Of a DNA stretch of 7,797 bases, positions 1 through 7,324 are shown piece by piece. Under the pieces are notes generated by a model. It had not been told where the DNA came from. It was given only the letters and a program-made list of their open reading frames with translations, and ran no database searches. Position numbers and translations under genes: made by a program. Position 1 is the stretch's first letter; each line of letters opens with the position of its first letter. The stretch is from Rhodobacteraceae bacterium UBA3087 (lineage in GTDB: Bacteria; Pseudomonadota; Alphaproteobacteria; Rhodobacterales; Rhodobacteraceae), in assembly GCA_002367285.1 (NCBI GenBank), contig DFBF01000076.1, positions 1 through 7,797 on the forward strand, written 5' to 3'.

Positions 1-960
1 TGTCAGCACTTCGGCCAAGGCGCCGACGTCCTTTAGCCCCGCGTTCAGGCCTTGGCCCGCAATCGGATGCATCCCGTGGGCCGCGTCGCCCACCAACGCC
101 AGGCGATCCGCAACGAAGGCGTTCGCGACAGTCAGGTTCAGCGGATAGGTAAAGCGTTTGCCGGCCAGGGAAATATTGCCCAGGAAATCACCGAAGCGGG
201 GGCGCAGGACTTCAAGGTATGCCTCATCATCCAGCGCTTGAATGCGCGCGGCGTCGTCATGCGTTTCGGTCCAGACGATTGAGCTTTGATTGCCCGGTAA
301 CGGCAGAATGGCCAAGGGTCCCGGGGGCATGAAGAACTGATGTGCGACGCCATTGTGCGGCAGGTCGTGATTGATTGCGCAGACCAGCGACGTTTGACCA
401 TAGTCATGCCCATAGCGCGTGATCCCGGCGCGGTCTGCGGTGCCTGATCGGCGCCCGTCACAGCCGACAATCATCGCACCGGTCAACTGCTTGCCAGATC
501 CCAGCGTCAGGGTGACCGAGGCCGGGCCGACCTCTTGCGCCACAACCGTTTCGCCGTCCAACAGCGTGACCTTGGGGTGCGCCATCACGCCATCCAACAA
601 GGCGCGCGACAGGAACCGGTCTTCGACCATGTACCCCATTGGACCTTCGTCGATTTCGGCGTGGTCGAATTCCAACACGAACGGGCCGGGGCCTTCGCCC
701 GCACGGCCATCGGAAATTCGAATGTCCAGCAACGCCTGGGCGTGGTCGGCGACCTTGTCCCAGACGCCGATGGCTTTCAGCAACCGTTGTGACGCCAGCG
801 CAAGCGCATAGCCGCGCCCGTCAAACGCGTCTTCACCACGGGCGCCCGCAGGCAAGGCGTCAATCACCGTCACGGTGAACCCCGCATCCCCCAAAGCCAA
901 GGCAAGCGCCGGGCCATTCAACCCGCCGCCAACGATCAGGATATCTGCATCATGTGTCAT
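1..960 (-). CDS. UbiH/UbiF/COQ6-family FAD-dependent ubiquinone hydroxylase (3' part missing)
   Basis: This gene encodes a class A flavoprotein monooxygenase that would hydroxylate the aromatic ring of a ubiquinone precursor, using FAD, NAD(P)H and O2. The reading frame is open from the Met codon at 958-960 to base 1, about 320 residues. The family is usually about 400 long, so roughly the last 80 residues lie outside the window. All three family signatures are visible: the N-terminal dinucleotide fold ILIVGGGLNGPALALALG (about residues 7-24), the DG motif GCDGRRS (about 166-172), and the FAD-ribityl GD motif LVGDAAHGMHPIAGQGLNAG (about 288-307). An in-frame upstream ATG at 994-996 would add 12 residues and has an AGGG about 6 bases before it. 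I kept the 960 start because it leaves the usual short lead before the GGGLNG fold, although its own AGGGA lies only 1 base from the ATG. The ring position (UbiH, UbiF, UbiL or UbiM type) cannot be told from motifs, so no symbol is given. Confidence 0.9.
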   Translation of the reverse strand, partial: MTHDADILIVGGGLNGPALALALGDAGFTVTVIDALPAGARGEDAFDGRGYALALASQRLLKAIGVWDKVADHAQALLDIRISDGRAGEGPGPFVLEFDHAEIDEGPMGYMVEDRFLSRALLDGVMAHPKVTLLDGETVVAQEVGPASVTLTLGSGKQLTGAMIVGCDGRRSGTADRAGITRYGHDYGQTSLVCAINHDLPHNGVAHQFFMPPGPLAILPLPGNQSSIVWTETHDDAARIQALDDEAYLEVLRPRFGDFLGNISLAGKRFTYPLNLTVANAFVADRLALVGDAAHGMHPIAGQGLNAGLKDVGALAEVLT

Positions 961-1043
961 GTCCCTGTTTTGACCGCTGCGAAGGGGATTGTCCATGCGC
1001 CGCCCTGCCGCTACCGTCGCGCCAAACACGAACGGAGGGTGCG
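961..1043. promoter_or_regulatory. Divergent intergenic region between the ubiquinone hydroxylase and the amidase
   Basis: This 83-base gap separates two divergent genes, so it should carry a promoter for each. On the plus strand a -35-like TTGACC lies at 970-975, but no convincing -10 box follows at 16-18 bases. On the minus strand I see no clear promoter. If the hydroxylase starts at 996 instead of 960, the true gap is only 47 bases and the TTGACC lies within coding sequence. The promoter role follows from gene orientation and is not shown by a recognised box pair. Confidence 0.35.
1034..1039 (+). promoter_or_regulatory. Shine-Dalgarno site that fixes the amidase start
   Basis: GGAGGG at 1034-1039 sits 4 bases before the ATG at 1044, with the GGAGG core 5 bases away. 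It is the strongest ribosome binding site in the window. It argues against the longer frame that begins at 954, whose ATG has no such site and overlaps the start of the divergent gene. Confidence 0.75.
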
Positions 1044-2372
1044 ATGAGCGAGACATGGTTGAGCATGAGCATGGGTGATCTGGGGCGCGGGATTGCGTCC
1101 GGGGATATCGACCCGGTCGACCTGACCCGCACCTATTTGGCGGCCATCGACGCGCACCCTTTGCGGGATCGGATTTATGCCCGTGTCACAGCAGAACGCG
1201 CCATGGCCGAGGCCACAGCGGCGTCTGCGCGTGCCAAGTCCGGCCACCGGCTGGGACCATTGGACGGCGTGCCGATCAGCTGGAAAGACCTGTTCGACAG
1301 TGCGGGTTCCCCGACCGAGGCCGGCACCGCTCTGTTGAAAGGCCGGGTGCCGGGCGAGGATGCCGAAGTGCTGGCCAACGCCACCGCACAAGGCATGGTT
1401 TGTCTGGGCAAAACCCACATGAGCGAACTGGCTTTCTCTGGCCTGGGCCTGAACCCGATCACCGAAACACCGCCCTGCGTGAATGACGCTGACGCGGTTC
1501 CGGGCGGGTCATCTTCGGGGGCGGCGACCTCTGTGGCGTTCAACCTGGCCGCCTGTGGTATCGGGTCGGACACGGGGGGATCGGTGCGTATCCCATCGGC
1601 CTGGAATGACCTTGTCGGGCTGAAGACCACCTCAGGCCGGGTCAGCACGGATGGCGTCGTGCCGCTGGTCGCCAGCTTTGACACCGTCGGCCCGCTGTGC
1701 CGCACGGTCGAAGATGCCGCCCTTATGCTGGCCGCGTTAGAGGGGGGCACCCCCGCCGACCTGCGTGGCGCCACCCTTGCGGGCACCCGCCTGTTGGTGC
1801 TGGAGAATGGGCTGACTGATTGTCGTGCCCAACCCCGCGCCGGGTTTGACAGCGCCGTTGGCCGTCTGATGGACGCGGGTGCCGTCATTGACAGGGCACA
1901 TCTGGACATGGTGGATGATGCCCTTTCGCTGTCCGCCATCCTGTTCACAACCGAGGCCTATGCGACATGGCGCACGGAAATCGAAGCGCATCCCGAGTTG
2001 ATGTTTCCTGAAATTCTGGGTCGGTTCCGTGCTGGGGCGCAGTTCAGCGGCGTTGACTTCGTGCGGGCGTGGCAGCGGCTAGAGGATCTGCGAGCGGCGT
2101 TTTACGAGGCAACGGCCGAATATGACGCCGTGATCCTGCCGACGTCACCGATCATGCCGCCCAATGCCGACCGCCTGAACACGGACCACGACTACTACAT
2201 CACCGAAAACCTGCTGGCGCTGCGCAACACCCGTGTCGGCAACCTGATGGCCAACGCGGGGCTGAGCCTGCCGACAGGCTTGCCATCCTGTGGTCTGATG
2301 GTCTTGACCCCACCGAATTCCGAGGAATTCTTGCTGCGGCTTGGGGTTGGTATGGAGGCCGCTCTGGCCTAA
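1044..2372 (+). CDS. Amidase-signature family amidase, substrate unknown
   Basis: This 442-residue protein is a soluble amide hydrolase of the amidase signature (AS) family. The Lys-cisSer-Ser triad can be assigned from sequence: Lys81 in GVPISWKDLFD, cis-Ser156 in PGGSSSGA, and nucleophile Ser180 in GSDTGGSVRIP. The spacings of 75 and 24 residues equal those known for GatA and FAAH, so the active site looks intact. The core runs from about residue 65 to 230, and the C-terminal third carries the usual conserved stretch around LPTGLPSCGLM (409-419). No signal peptide or membrane segment is visible. The start at 1044 was chosen for its GGAGGG site; a frame extending back to 954 would add a Cys-rich 30-residue stretch that resembles no AS protein. 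At 442 residues it is shorter than typical GatA, and no gatB or gatC lies nearby, so a tRNA amidotransferase role is unlikely. AS enzymes vary widely in substrate and the neighbours give no hint. Confidence 0.9.
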   Translation: MSETWLSMSMGDLGRGIASGDIDPVDLTRTYLAAIDAHPLRDRIYARVTAERAMAEATAASARAKSGHRLGPLDGVPISWKDLFDSAGSPTEAGTALLKGRVPGEDAEVLANATAQGMVCLGKTHMSELAFSGLGLNPITETPPCVNDADAVPGGSSSGAATSVAFNLAACGIGSDTGGSVRIPSAWNDLVGLKTTSGRVSTDGVVPLVASFDTVGPLCRTVEDAALMLAALEGGTPADLRGATLAGTRLLVLENGLTDCRAQPRAGFDSAVGRLMDAGAVIDRAHLDMVDDALSLSAILFTTEAYATWRTEIEAHPELMFPEILGRFRAGAQFSGVDFVRAWQRLEDLRAAFYEATAEYDAVILPTSPIMPPNADRLNTDHDYYITENLLALRNTRVGNLMANAGLSLPTGLPSCGLMVLTPPNSEEFLLRLGVGMEAALA

Positions 2373-2426
2373 AAGCCACAGATCACCGCCACAAGCACCG
2401 AAATTCGCTGGCTTTTTCTGGACCCC

Positions 2427-2441
2427 GCCGCCAAGGGCGGC
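2427..2441 (+). terminator. Short GC hairpin after the amidase (possible terminator)
   Basis: GCCGCC (2427-2432) and GGCGGC (2436-2441) pair perfectly around an AAG loop, 54 bases past the amidase stop. No T-run follows, so it is not a canonical intrinsic terminator. It may slow polymerase or cap the 3' end of the amidase mRNA. It stands 3 bases before the longer hairpin. Confidence 0.35.
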
Positions 2442-2444
2442 TAT

Positions 2445-2484
2445 CCTCAGGGTAATCGAAGCGACATGACTTCGAACCCTGAGG
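2445..2484 (+). promoter_or_regulatory. Long inverted repeat upstream of the aminotransferase
   Basis: The outer arms CCTCAGGGT (2445-2453) and ACCCTGAGG (2476-2484) are exact 9-base complements. The inner arms TCGAAG (2456-2461) and CTTCGA (2470-2475) are exact 6-base complements. The only flaw is a 2-base AA bulge (2454-2455). The 8-base loop CGACATGA (2462-2469) contains the upstream candidate ATG at 2466. A 15-bp stem is too long to be a likely accident in a 129-base gap. It has no U-tract, so it could be an mRNA-stabilising or attenuating hairpin, a protein operator, or a short dispersed palindrome; the sequence alone does not decide. Confidence 0.6.
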
Positions 2485-2501
2485 CAGTAACAGACGGTCC
2501 C

Positions 2502-3680
2502 ATGACCTATCCAGAGCGGTTTTCCGCCCTTCCAGAGTATGCGTTTCCGCGTTTGCGGAGTCTGCTGGATCATCACGATCCCGGCGGCGAAATCGTGCAT
2601 ATGACGATCGGTGAACCAAAACACGCGTTCCCGGCCTGGGTTGCTGATATCATTCAAGAAAATGCCGCTGGGTTCGGAAAATACCCGCCCAATGATGGCG
2701 CGCCAGAGCTGTTGGAAAGCCTGTCAGCCTGGATCGCCCGGCGCTATGACGTGACTGTGCCGACGGATCAGATCATGGCGCTGAATGGCACCCGCGAGGG
2801 GCTGTTCAATGCCGCCATTGCGCTGTGCCCTGAGGAAACGGATCGTGGTGAAAAGCCCGTTATTCTGATCCCGAACCCGTTCTATCAGGTCTATGCCGTG
2901 GCCGCTGCGACGGTGAATGCCGACGCGGTTTTCGTGCCCGCAACAGCGCAAACCGGCCACTTGCCGGATTTTGCGTCCCTGCCTGCTGAAATTCTGAACC
3001 GCACCGAAATTGCGTATATGTGCAGCCCGGCAAACCCGCAGGGTGCCGTGGCCGACCGCGATTATTGGGCCAATCTGATCGCGCTGGCGGAAAAGTATGA
3101 TTTCCGGATTTTTGCCGATGAATGCTATTCGGAAATCTATCGCGATGTGGTGCCCACAGGTGCGTTGACCGTGGCGCATGAGGGCGGCGCGGACCCCGAA
3201 CGCGTGGTCCTGTTCAATTCGCTGTCGAAACGGTCGAACCTGCCTGGACTGCGGTCTGGCGTGGTGGCCGGTGGCCCCGAAACCATCCGCCGTGTCCGCC
3301 AGTTGCGCGCCTATGCGGGCGCGCCGTTGCCGTTGCCGTTGCAAATGGCCGCCGCAAAAGTTTGGGCGGACGAGGTCCATGTCGCAGAAAACCGTGCCCT
3401 GTATCAGGAAAAATTCGTGATCGCCGATCAGGTGTTTGCCGGGCTGGATGGATACATGCCGCCCCAGGCGGGGTTCTTCCTGTGGCTGCCGGTCGAAGAT
3501 GGCGAACAGGCGGCGTTGAAATTGTGGACCGAAACAGGCGTGCGGGTTCTGCCCGGCGCATATCTGTCGCGGGACGTGGCCGGGAAAAACCCCGGCAAAG
3601 CATACATCCGGGTCGCCATGGTGGCCCCAAAACAAGAAATGCAGCGCGGTCTGACCCAGATCCGCGACTGTCTCTTTTAA
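2502..3680 (+). CDS. dapC: PLP-dependent aminotransferase, DapC-like (N-succinyldiaminopimelate aminotransferase)
   Basis: This is a fold-type I, class I/II aminotransferase of 392 residues. The DapC reaction transaminates N-succinyl-2-amino-6-ketopimelate with glutamate in the diaminopimelate/lysine pathway. With Met at 2502, visible motifs are NPFYQVY (125-131), CSPANPQG (174-181; Asn178), FADECYSEIY (204-213; PLP-binding Asp206 and Tyr209), SLSKRSNLPGLRSG (240-253; Schiff-base Lys243) and the substrate-carboxylate Arg370 in YIRVAMVA. The SLSKRSN-PG-RSG form is, from memory, typical of the DapC subgroup; other class I enzymes remain possible. An in-frame ATG at 2466 gives 404 residues. I prefer 2502 because MTYPERFSALPEYAFPRLR begins where relatives usually begin, and because 2466 lies in the loop of a 15-bp hairpin. 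Neither start has a strong ribosome binding site. The stop is 14 bases before ftsK, which implies co-transcription and fits a peptidoglycan-precursor role beside a division gene. Confidence 0.85.
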   Translation: MTYPERFSALPEYAFPRLRSLLDHHDPGGEIVHMTIGEPKHAFPAWVADIIQENAAGFGKYPPNDGAPELLESLSAWIARRYDVTVPTDQIMALNGTREGLFNAAIALCPEETDRGEKPVILIPNPFYQVYAVAAATVNADAVFVPATAQTGHLPDFASLPAEILNRTEIAYMCSPANPQGAVADRDYWANLIALAEKYDFRIFADECYSEIYRDVVPTGALTVAHEGGADPERVVLFNSLSKRSNLPGLRSGVVAGGPETIRRVRQLRAYAGAPLPLPLQMAAAKVWADEVHVAENRALYQEKFVIADQVFAGLDGYMPPQAGFFLWLPVEDGEQAALKLWTETGVRVLPGAYLSRDVAGKNPGKAYIRVAMVAPKQEMQRGLTQIRDCLF

Positions 3681-3694
3681 GGACGAGGTGAAAC

Positions 3695-6646
3695 ATGGCG
3701 TACCAGGCTCGGCAACGTGATCCGATTTTTGACGCAACCACCCAGGCGGTGATCGAACGACGCGGCAAGGAACTTGTCGGTGTCGGTCTTATCCTGTTGG
3801 GCGTGTTGGTAGCGTTGATCGTGGGCAGTTATGCGCCTGAGGATCCGGGCTGGTTCTCGGCGACGGACGCACCGGTCCGCAATATGTTGGGCCAATTCGG
3901 CGCGATCATCGCCTCGCCGCTGGCCATCATCGTGGGCGCAGGTGCTTGGGCGCTGGTCCTGGCCTTTGTCGCCTGGGGTGTGCGCATGGTGGGCCATTGG
4001 GGCGAAGAACGTGCCGTGCAACGTCTGGTGTTCGCCCCCGTCGGTGCCGTTCTGGTGTCGATCTATGCCTCGACCCTGGTGCCGGGTGTCGATTGGACCC
4101 ACAGCTTTGGTCTGGGTGGATTGCTGGGCGACACTGTGTTGGGCGCCGTTCTGGGTGTTTTGCCGATTGATCCGTCCTTTGGCCTGAAGGTCATGTCGGT
4201 CCTGTCCGGCTTTGGCGCCTTGGCGATCATGGCTTTCGTTCTGGGCTTTACCTGGAGTGAGCTGACACGCCTTGGCCGCGTGCTGATGGCTGGCGTCGTT
4301 CTGGCCTATGCGGGCCTGATGACCGTTCTGGGCAAAGGGGCTCGGGGGGCGGCTTTCGGGGCTGTCGCCGGTGTTTCCGGGGCTGCCATTGGTGTGAAGG
4401 GGCTGCGCAATCGTGCTGCCGAACGTCGCGCTGAGCGCGCCGAAATGGCCGAACAGGTTATCTATGATGGCGAGGTGAACGACTTCTCTGCGCCGCCGCC
4501 GCTGCGGGCATCGCGTGTGCTGCGGGCCGAGCCGCCGGTTGAAGCCGCCCAAGCGCATTATGCGCCTGAGCCTGATTTCATGATCGACGCCGCGCCGGAA
4601 GAACCGCGCACTGGTCTATTGGGGCGTATTTCTTTGAAGAAGCGCCAGCCCGAACCTGAACTGGTTGAACCGCCTGTTTTCGCGGGTGAAATTCCTGAGG
4701 ACGCGGGTGATGAAGATCGCATTAAGGCCAAGGTTGCGCAGGCGCTGAAACATCGCGCCCGTGCGGTTCCGACCCTGACGGCGGCCCGCGCTGAGCCTGC
4801 TGTGACCCGTCGCCGTGGCCCGAATCCGATGATCTTGAATACGTCGGTTCCGACGCAGCCGCCGGTCGAAGACCCGAATATCTTTGCCGATATGTCCGAG
4901 CCGGCGCTGGTGGAAGACCCGATGGCCTATGCTGCGCCTGAAGCTGCACCCGAGGTGATCGAGGAGGAACCCATTGTCGCCCCGGAGCCCCGTGTCTTTA
5001 CCCCGGCCCCGAAACCTGCCCCCGCGCCGGAAGCAAAAAAGGTTGTGCAGCACACGCCCAAGAAACCGGTGCCGCAATCGACCCGTGCCAAGGCCGAAGC
5101 GCAGCCGTCGTTGCAATTTGACGAGGCCGCGGCGCAGTACGAATTGCCGCCGCTGAACCTGTTGACCAACCCGGTGGCCGTTGAGCGCCACCACCTGTCC
5201 GATGATGCGCTGGAAGAAAATGCCCGCATGTTGGAGGCCGTTCTGGATGACTATGGTGTCAAGGGCGAGATCGTTTCGGTGCGCCCTGGTCCCGTCGTCA
5301 CCATGTACGAACTGGAACCCGCGCCGGGCCTGAAAGCCAGCCGCGTGATCGGCCTGGCCGACGATATCGCACGGTCGATGTCGGCGCTGTCTGCCCGTGT
5401 ATCCACCGTTCCGGGGCGTAGCGTGATTGGCATCGAACTGCCCAATGTGAACCGTGAAAAGGTTGTGCTGCGCGAAATCCTGTCGGCGCGTGATTTTGGC
5501 GATGGCAACATGAAACTGCCGCTGGCGCTGGGCAAGGACATTGGTGGCGACCCCATCGTCGCGAACCTGTCCAAAATGCCTCACCTGTTGATCGCGGGGA
5601 CCACCGGGTCCGGTAAATCCGTGGCCATCAACACCATGATCCTGTCGCTGCTGTACAAGCTGACACCGGAAGAATGCCGTCTGATCATGATCGACCCCAA
5701 GATGCTGGAATTGTCCGTTTATGACGGCATTCCGCACCTGTTGTCGCCGGTTGTGACCGACCCGAAAAAGGCCGTGGTCGCCCTGAAATGGGTCGTCTGC
5801 GAGATGGAAGAACGCTATCGCAAAATGTCCAAAATGGGCGTGCGCAACATTGATGGATATAACGGCCGCGTCGCCGATGCGTTGGGCAAGAACGAAATGT
5901 TCTCGCGCACGGTGCAGACCGGATTTGACGAAGATACTGGCGAGCCGATCTTTGAGACCGAGGAGTTTGCGCCCGAAAAGCTGCCCTATATCGTCGTTGT
6001 TGTCGATGAAATGGCCGACCTGATGATGGTTGCGGGCAAAGAGATTGAAGCCTGCATTCAGCGTCTGGCGCAGATGGCGCGAGCGTCGGGTATCCACCTG
6101 ATTATGGCCACGCAACGCCCGTCGGTGGACGTGATCACCGGGACGATCAAGGCGAACTTTCCGACCCGGATTTCGTTCCAGGTCACGTCGAAAATCGACA
6201 GTCGCACCATTCTGGGTGAACAGGGCGCCGAACAGCTGCTGGGCATGGGTGACATGTTGTACATGGCAGGTGGCGCGCGCATCACCCGTGTGCACGGGCC
6301 GTTTGTCAGCGACGAAGAGGTCGAGGAAATCGTCACCTATCTGAAATCCCATGGCCCGCCCGACTATATCGGCGGTGTCGTGGACGGCCCGGATGACGAA
6401 AAATCCTCGGATATTGATGCGGTGCTGGGCTTGGGTGGCAACACCACCGGCGAAGATGCGTTGTATGATCAGGCGGTGGCGATTGTCATCCAGGATCGAA
6501 AATGTTCGACCTCATATATTCAGCGCAAACTGGCCATTGGATACAATAAGGCCGCCCGTTTGGTTGAGCAGATGGAGGACGAAGGTCTGGTGTCCGCCTC
6601 AAACCACGTCGGCAAACGCGAGATCCTGGTGCCGGAGCAACACTAG
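3695..6646 (+). CDS. ftsK: DNA translocase FtsK
   Basis: FtsK anchors at the division septum and pumps chromosomal DNA so that termini clear the closing septum and dimers can be resolved by XerCD. The 983-residue protein shows the full architecture. An N-terminal membrane domain has hydrophobic segments near 27-46, 70-95, 111-129, 165-186 and 196-212. A Pro/Ala/Glu-rich linker (about 240-480) follows. The alpha/beta motor begins near 485, with Walker A GTTGSGKS (635-642; Lys641) and Walker B YIVVVVDE (765-772; Asp771, Glu772). A C-terminal gamma winged helix (about 920-980) contains DRKCSTSYIQRKLAIGYNKA, the part that reads polarity sequences and contacts XerD in characterised FtsKs. An acidic segment between Walker A and B (about 740-762) resembles other alphaproteobacterial FtsKs as I recall them. 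GAGGTG at 3685-3690, 4 bases before the ATG, supports the start. No frameshift or missing motif is seen. Confidence 0.98.
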   Translation: MAYQARQRDPIFDATTQAVIERRGKELVGVGLILLGVLVALIVGSYAPEDPGWFSATDAPVRNMLGQFGAIIASPLAIIVGAGAWALVLAFVAWGVRMVGHWGEERAVQRLVFAPVGAVLVSIYASTLVPGVDWTHSFGLGGLLGDTVLGAVLGVLPIDPSFGLKVMSVLSGFGALAIMAFVLGFTWSELTRLGRVLMAGVVLAYAGLMTVLGKGARGAAFGAVAGVSGAAIGVKGLRNRAAERRAERAEMAEQVIYDGEVNDFSAPPPLRASRVLRAEPPVEAAQAHYAPEPDFMIDAAPEEPRTGLLGRISLKKRQPEPELVEPPVFAGEIPEDAGDEDRIKAKVAQALKHRARAVPTLTAARAEPAVTRRRGPNPMILNTSVPTQPPVEDPNIFADMSEPALVEDPMAYAAPEAAPEVIEEEPIVAPEPRVFTPAPKPAPAPEAKKVVQHTPKKPVPQSTRAKAEAQPSLQFDEAAAQYELPPLNLLTNPVAVERHHLSDDALEENARMLEAVLDDYGVKGEIVSVRPGPVVTMYELEPAPGLKASRVIGLADDIARSMSALSARVSTVPGRSVIGIELPNVNREKVVLREILSARDFGDGNMKLPLALGKDIGGDPIVANLSKMPHLLIAGTTGSGKSVAINTMILSLLYKLTPEECRLIMIDPKMLELSVYDGIPHLLSPVVTDPKKAVVALKWVVCEMEERYRKMSKMGVRNIDGYNGRVADALGKNEMFSRTVQTGFDEDTGEPIFETEEFAPEKLPYIVVVVDEMADLMMVAGKEIEACIQRLAQMARASGIHLIMATQRPSVDVITGTIKANFPTRISFQVTSKIDSRTILGEQGAEQLLGMGDMLYMAGGARITRVHGPFVSDEEVEEIVTYLKSHGPPDYIGGVVDGPDDEKSSDIDAVLGLGGNTTGEDALYDQAVAIVIQDRKCSTSYIQRKLAIGYNKAARLVEQMEDEGLVSASNHVGKREILVPEQH

Positions 6647-6712
6647 GCAATGATCGGCGACTCTCTGCCTTGTGAGGCGCAAGGGGGTGCCAAGCGGCGC
6701 GCCAGCGACTAC

Positions 6713-7324
6713 ATGAAAGACATGAAGATGTTTCGAGTGACCTTGGCCGCCGCCGCGCTGGCCTTTTCCGCCCTTCCCGTCGCGGCTGACCAGCTGTCGC
6801 TGACGCAATTGTCGCGTTATCTGAATGGGTTGAAATCCGCGCAGGCGGAATTCACGCAGATCAACAACGATGGCACGATTTCAACGGGCACGATTTTCAT
6901 CAAACGCCCCGGGCGGGCACGGTTCGAATACAACCCGCCGGTCGAAGCCCTGGTGATTGCCGGCGGTCAGCAGGTTGCGATCTTTGATGGAAAGTCCAAT
7001 ACGGGGCCCACGCAATACCCGCTGAAACGCACCCCTCTGAACCTGATCCTGGCCAAGAACATCGACCTTGCCCGTGCGCAAATGGTTGTTGGTCATACCT
7101 ATGACGGCACCTCGACCACGGTGCAGGCGCAGGATCCAGATCACCCGGAATACGGCACGATCGAGCTGTTTTTTACCGCAAGTCCGGTTGAGCTGCGCCA
7201 ATGGGTGATCACCGACAATGCCGGTGAACAGACCACGGTGATCTTGGGCGAGATGGACAAAACCGTCAGTTTTGGCAGCGCGATGTTCAACATCACGATC
7301 GAGGCCCAGAAACGCGGCGGTTAA
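6713..7324 (+). CDS. lolA: Outer-membrane lipoprotein carrier protein LolA
   Basis: LolA is the periplasmic chaperone that takes lipoproteins from the LolCDE exporter and delivers them to the outer membrane. The 203-residue protein starts with a Sec signal peptide: a basic start (MKDMKMFR), a hydrophobic core (TLAAAALAFSALPV) and likely cleavage after Ala-Ala at 24-25. There is no lipobox, as expected for a soluble carrier. Family features are LKSAQAEFTQ, GTIFIKRPGRARFEYNPP and a C-terminal beta-rich half, at the usual length of about 200. The start is uncertain. In-frame ATGs lie at 6713, 6722 and 6728, none with a clear ribosome binding site. An ATG at 6650, 4 bases after the ftsK stop, would add 21 mostly polar residues before the signal peptide, which is unlikely. 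The gene follows ftsK by 66 bases on the same strand, so co-transcription is probable. Confidence 0.93.
   Translation: MKDMKMFRVTLAAAALAFSALPVAADQLSLTQLSRYLNGLKSAQAEFTQINNDGTISTGTIFIKRPGRARFEYNPPVEALVIAGGQQVAIFDGKSNTGPTQYPLKRTPLNLILAKNIDLARAQMVVGHTYDGTSTTVQAQDPDHPEYGTIELFFTASPVELRQWVITDNAGEQTTVILGEMDKTVSFGSAMFNITIEAQKRGG

Larger units (their letters stand above)
2373..2501 (+). promoter_or_regulatory. Leader region of the aminotransferase gene
   Basis: The 129 bases between the amidase stop and the preferred aminotransferase start hold two hairpins (2427-2441 and 2445-2484, listed separately). I see no clear -35/-10 pair. Because the next gap (3681-3694) is only 14 bases, any promoter here would also serve ftsK. 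The alternative is read-through from the amidase. The 2373-2426 part shows nothing I can name. Confidence 0.4.

Noticed and set aside
954..1043. A 30-residue N-terminal extension of the amidase with several Cys residues
   Set aside because: The internal ATG at 1044 has a strong GGAGGG site, the extension resembles no AS protein, and it would overlap the start of the divergent hydroxylase.
1175..1948. A 257-codon minus-strand open frame inside the amidase
   Set aside because: It is the shadow of a gene with an intact catalytic triad and has low-complexity Ser/Pro/Arg/Ala composition and no motif.
2315..2330. Inverted repeat GAATTCC-GA-GGAATTC near the amidase 3' end
   Set aside because: It lies inside coding sequence and is explained by codons for Asn-Ser-Glu-Glu-Phe; the arms are only 7 bases and the 2-base loop is too tight for an RNA hairpin.
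2828..2835. A further CCCTGAGG, matching the right arm of the leader hairpin, inside the aminotransferase gene
   Set aside because: It is an 8-mer with no paired arm, and CCTGAG is a common Pro-Glu codon pair in this GC-rich genome.
4415..5134. Low-complexity Pro/Ala/Glu-rich stretch in ftsK that could look like a repeat or fusion
   Set aside because: It is the normal, poorly conserved linker between the membrane domain and motor of FtsK; no periodic DNA repeat is present.
4616..6352. A 578-codon open frame on the minus strand inside ftsK
   Set aside because: It is antisense to well-conserved FtsK motifs; long antisense frames are expected in GC-rich genes, and its translation is rich in Arg, His and Gln with no recognisable domain.
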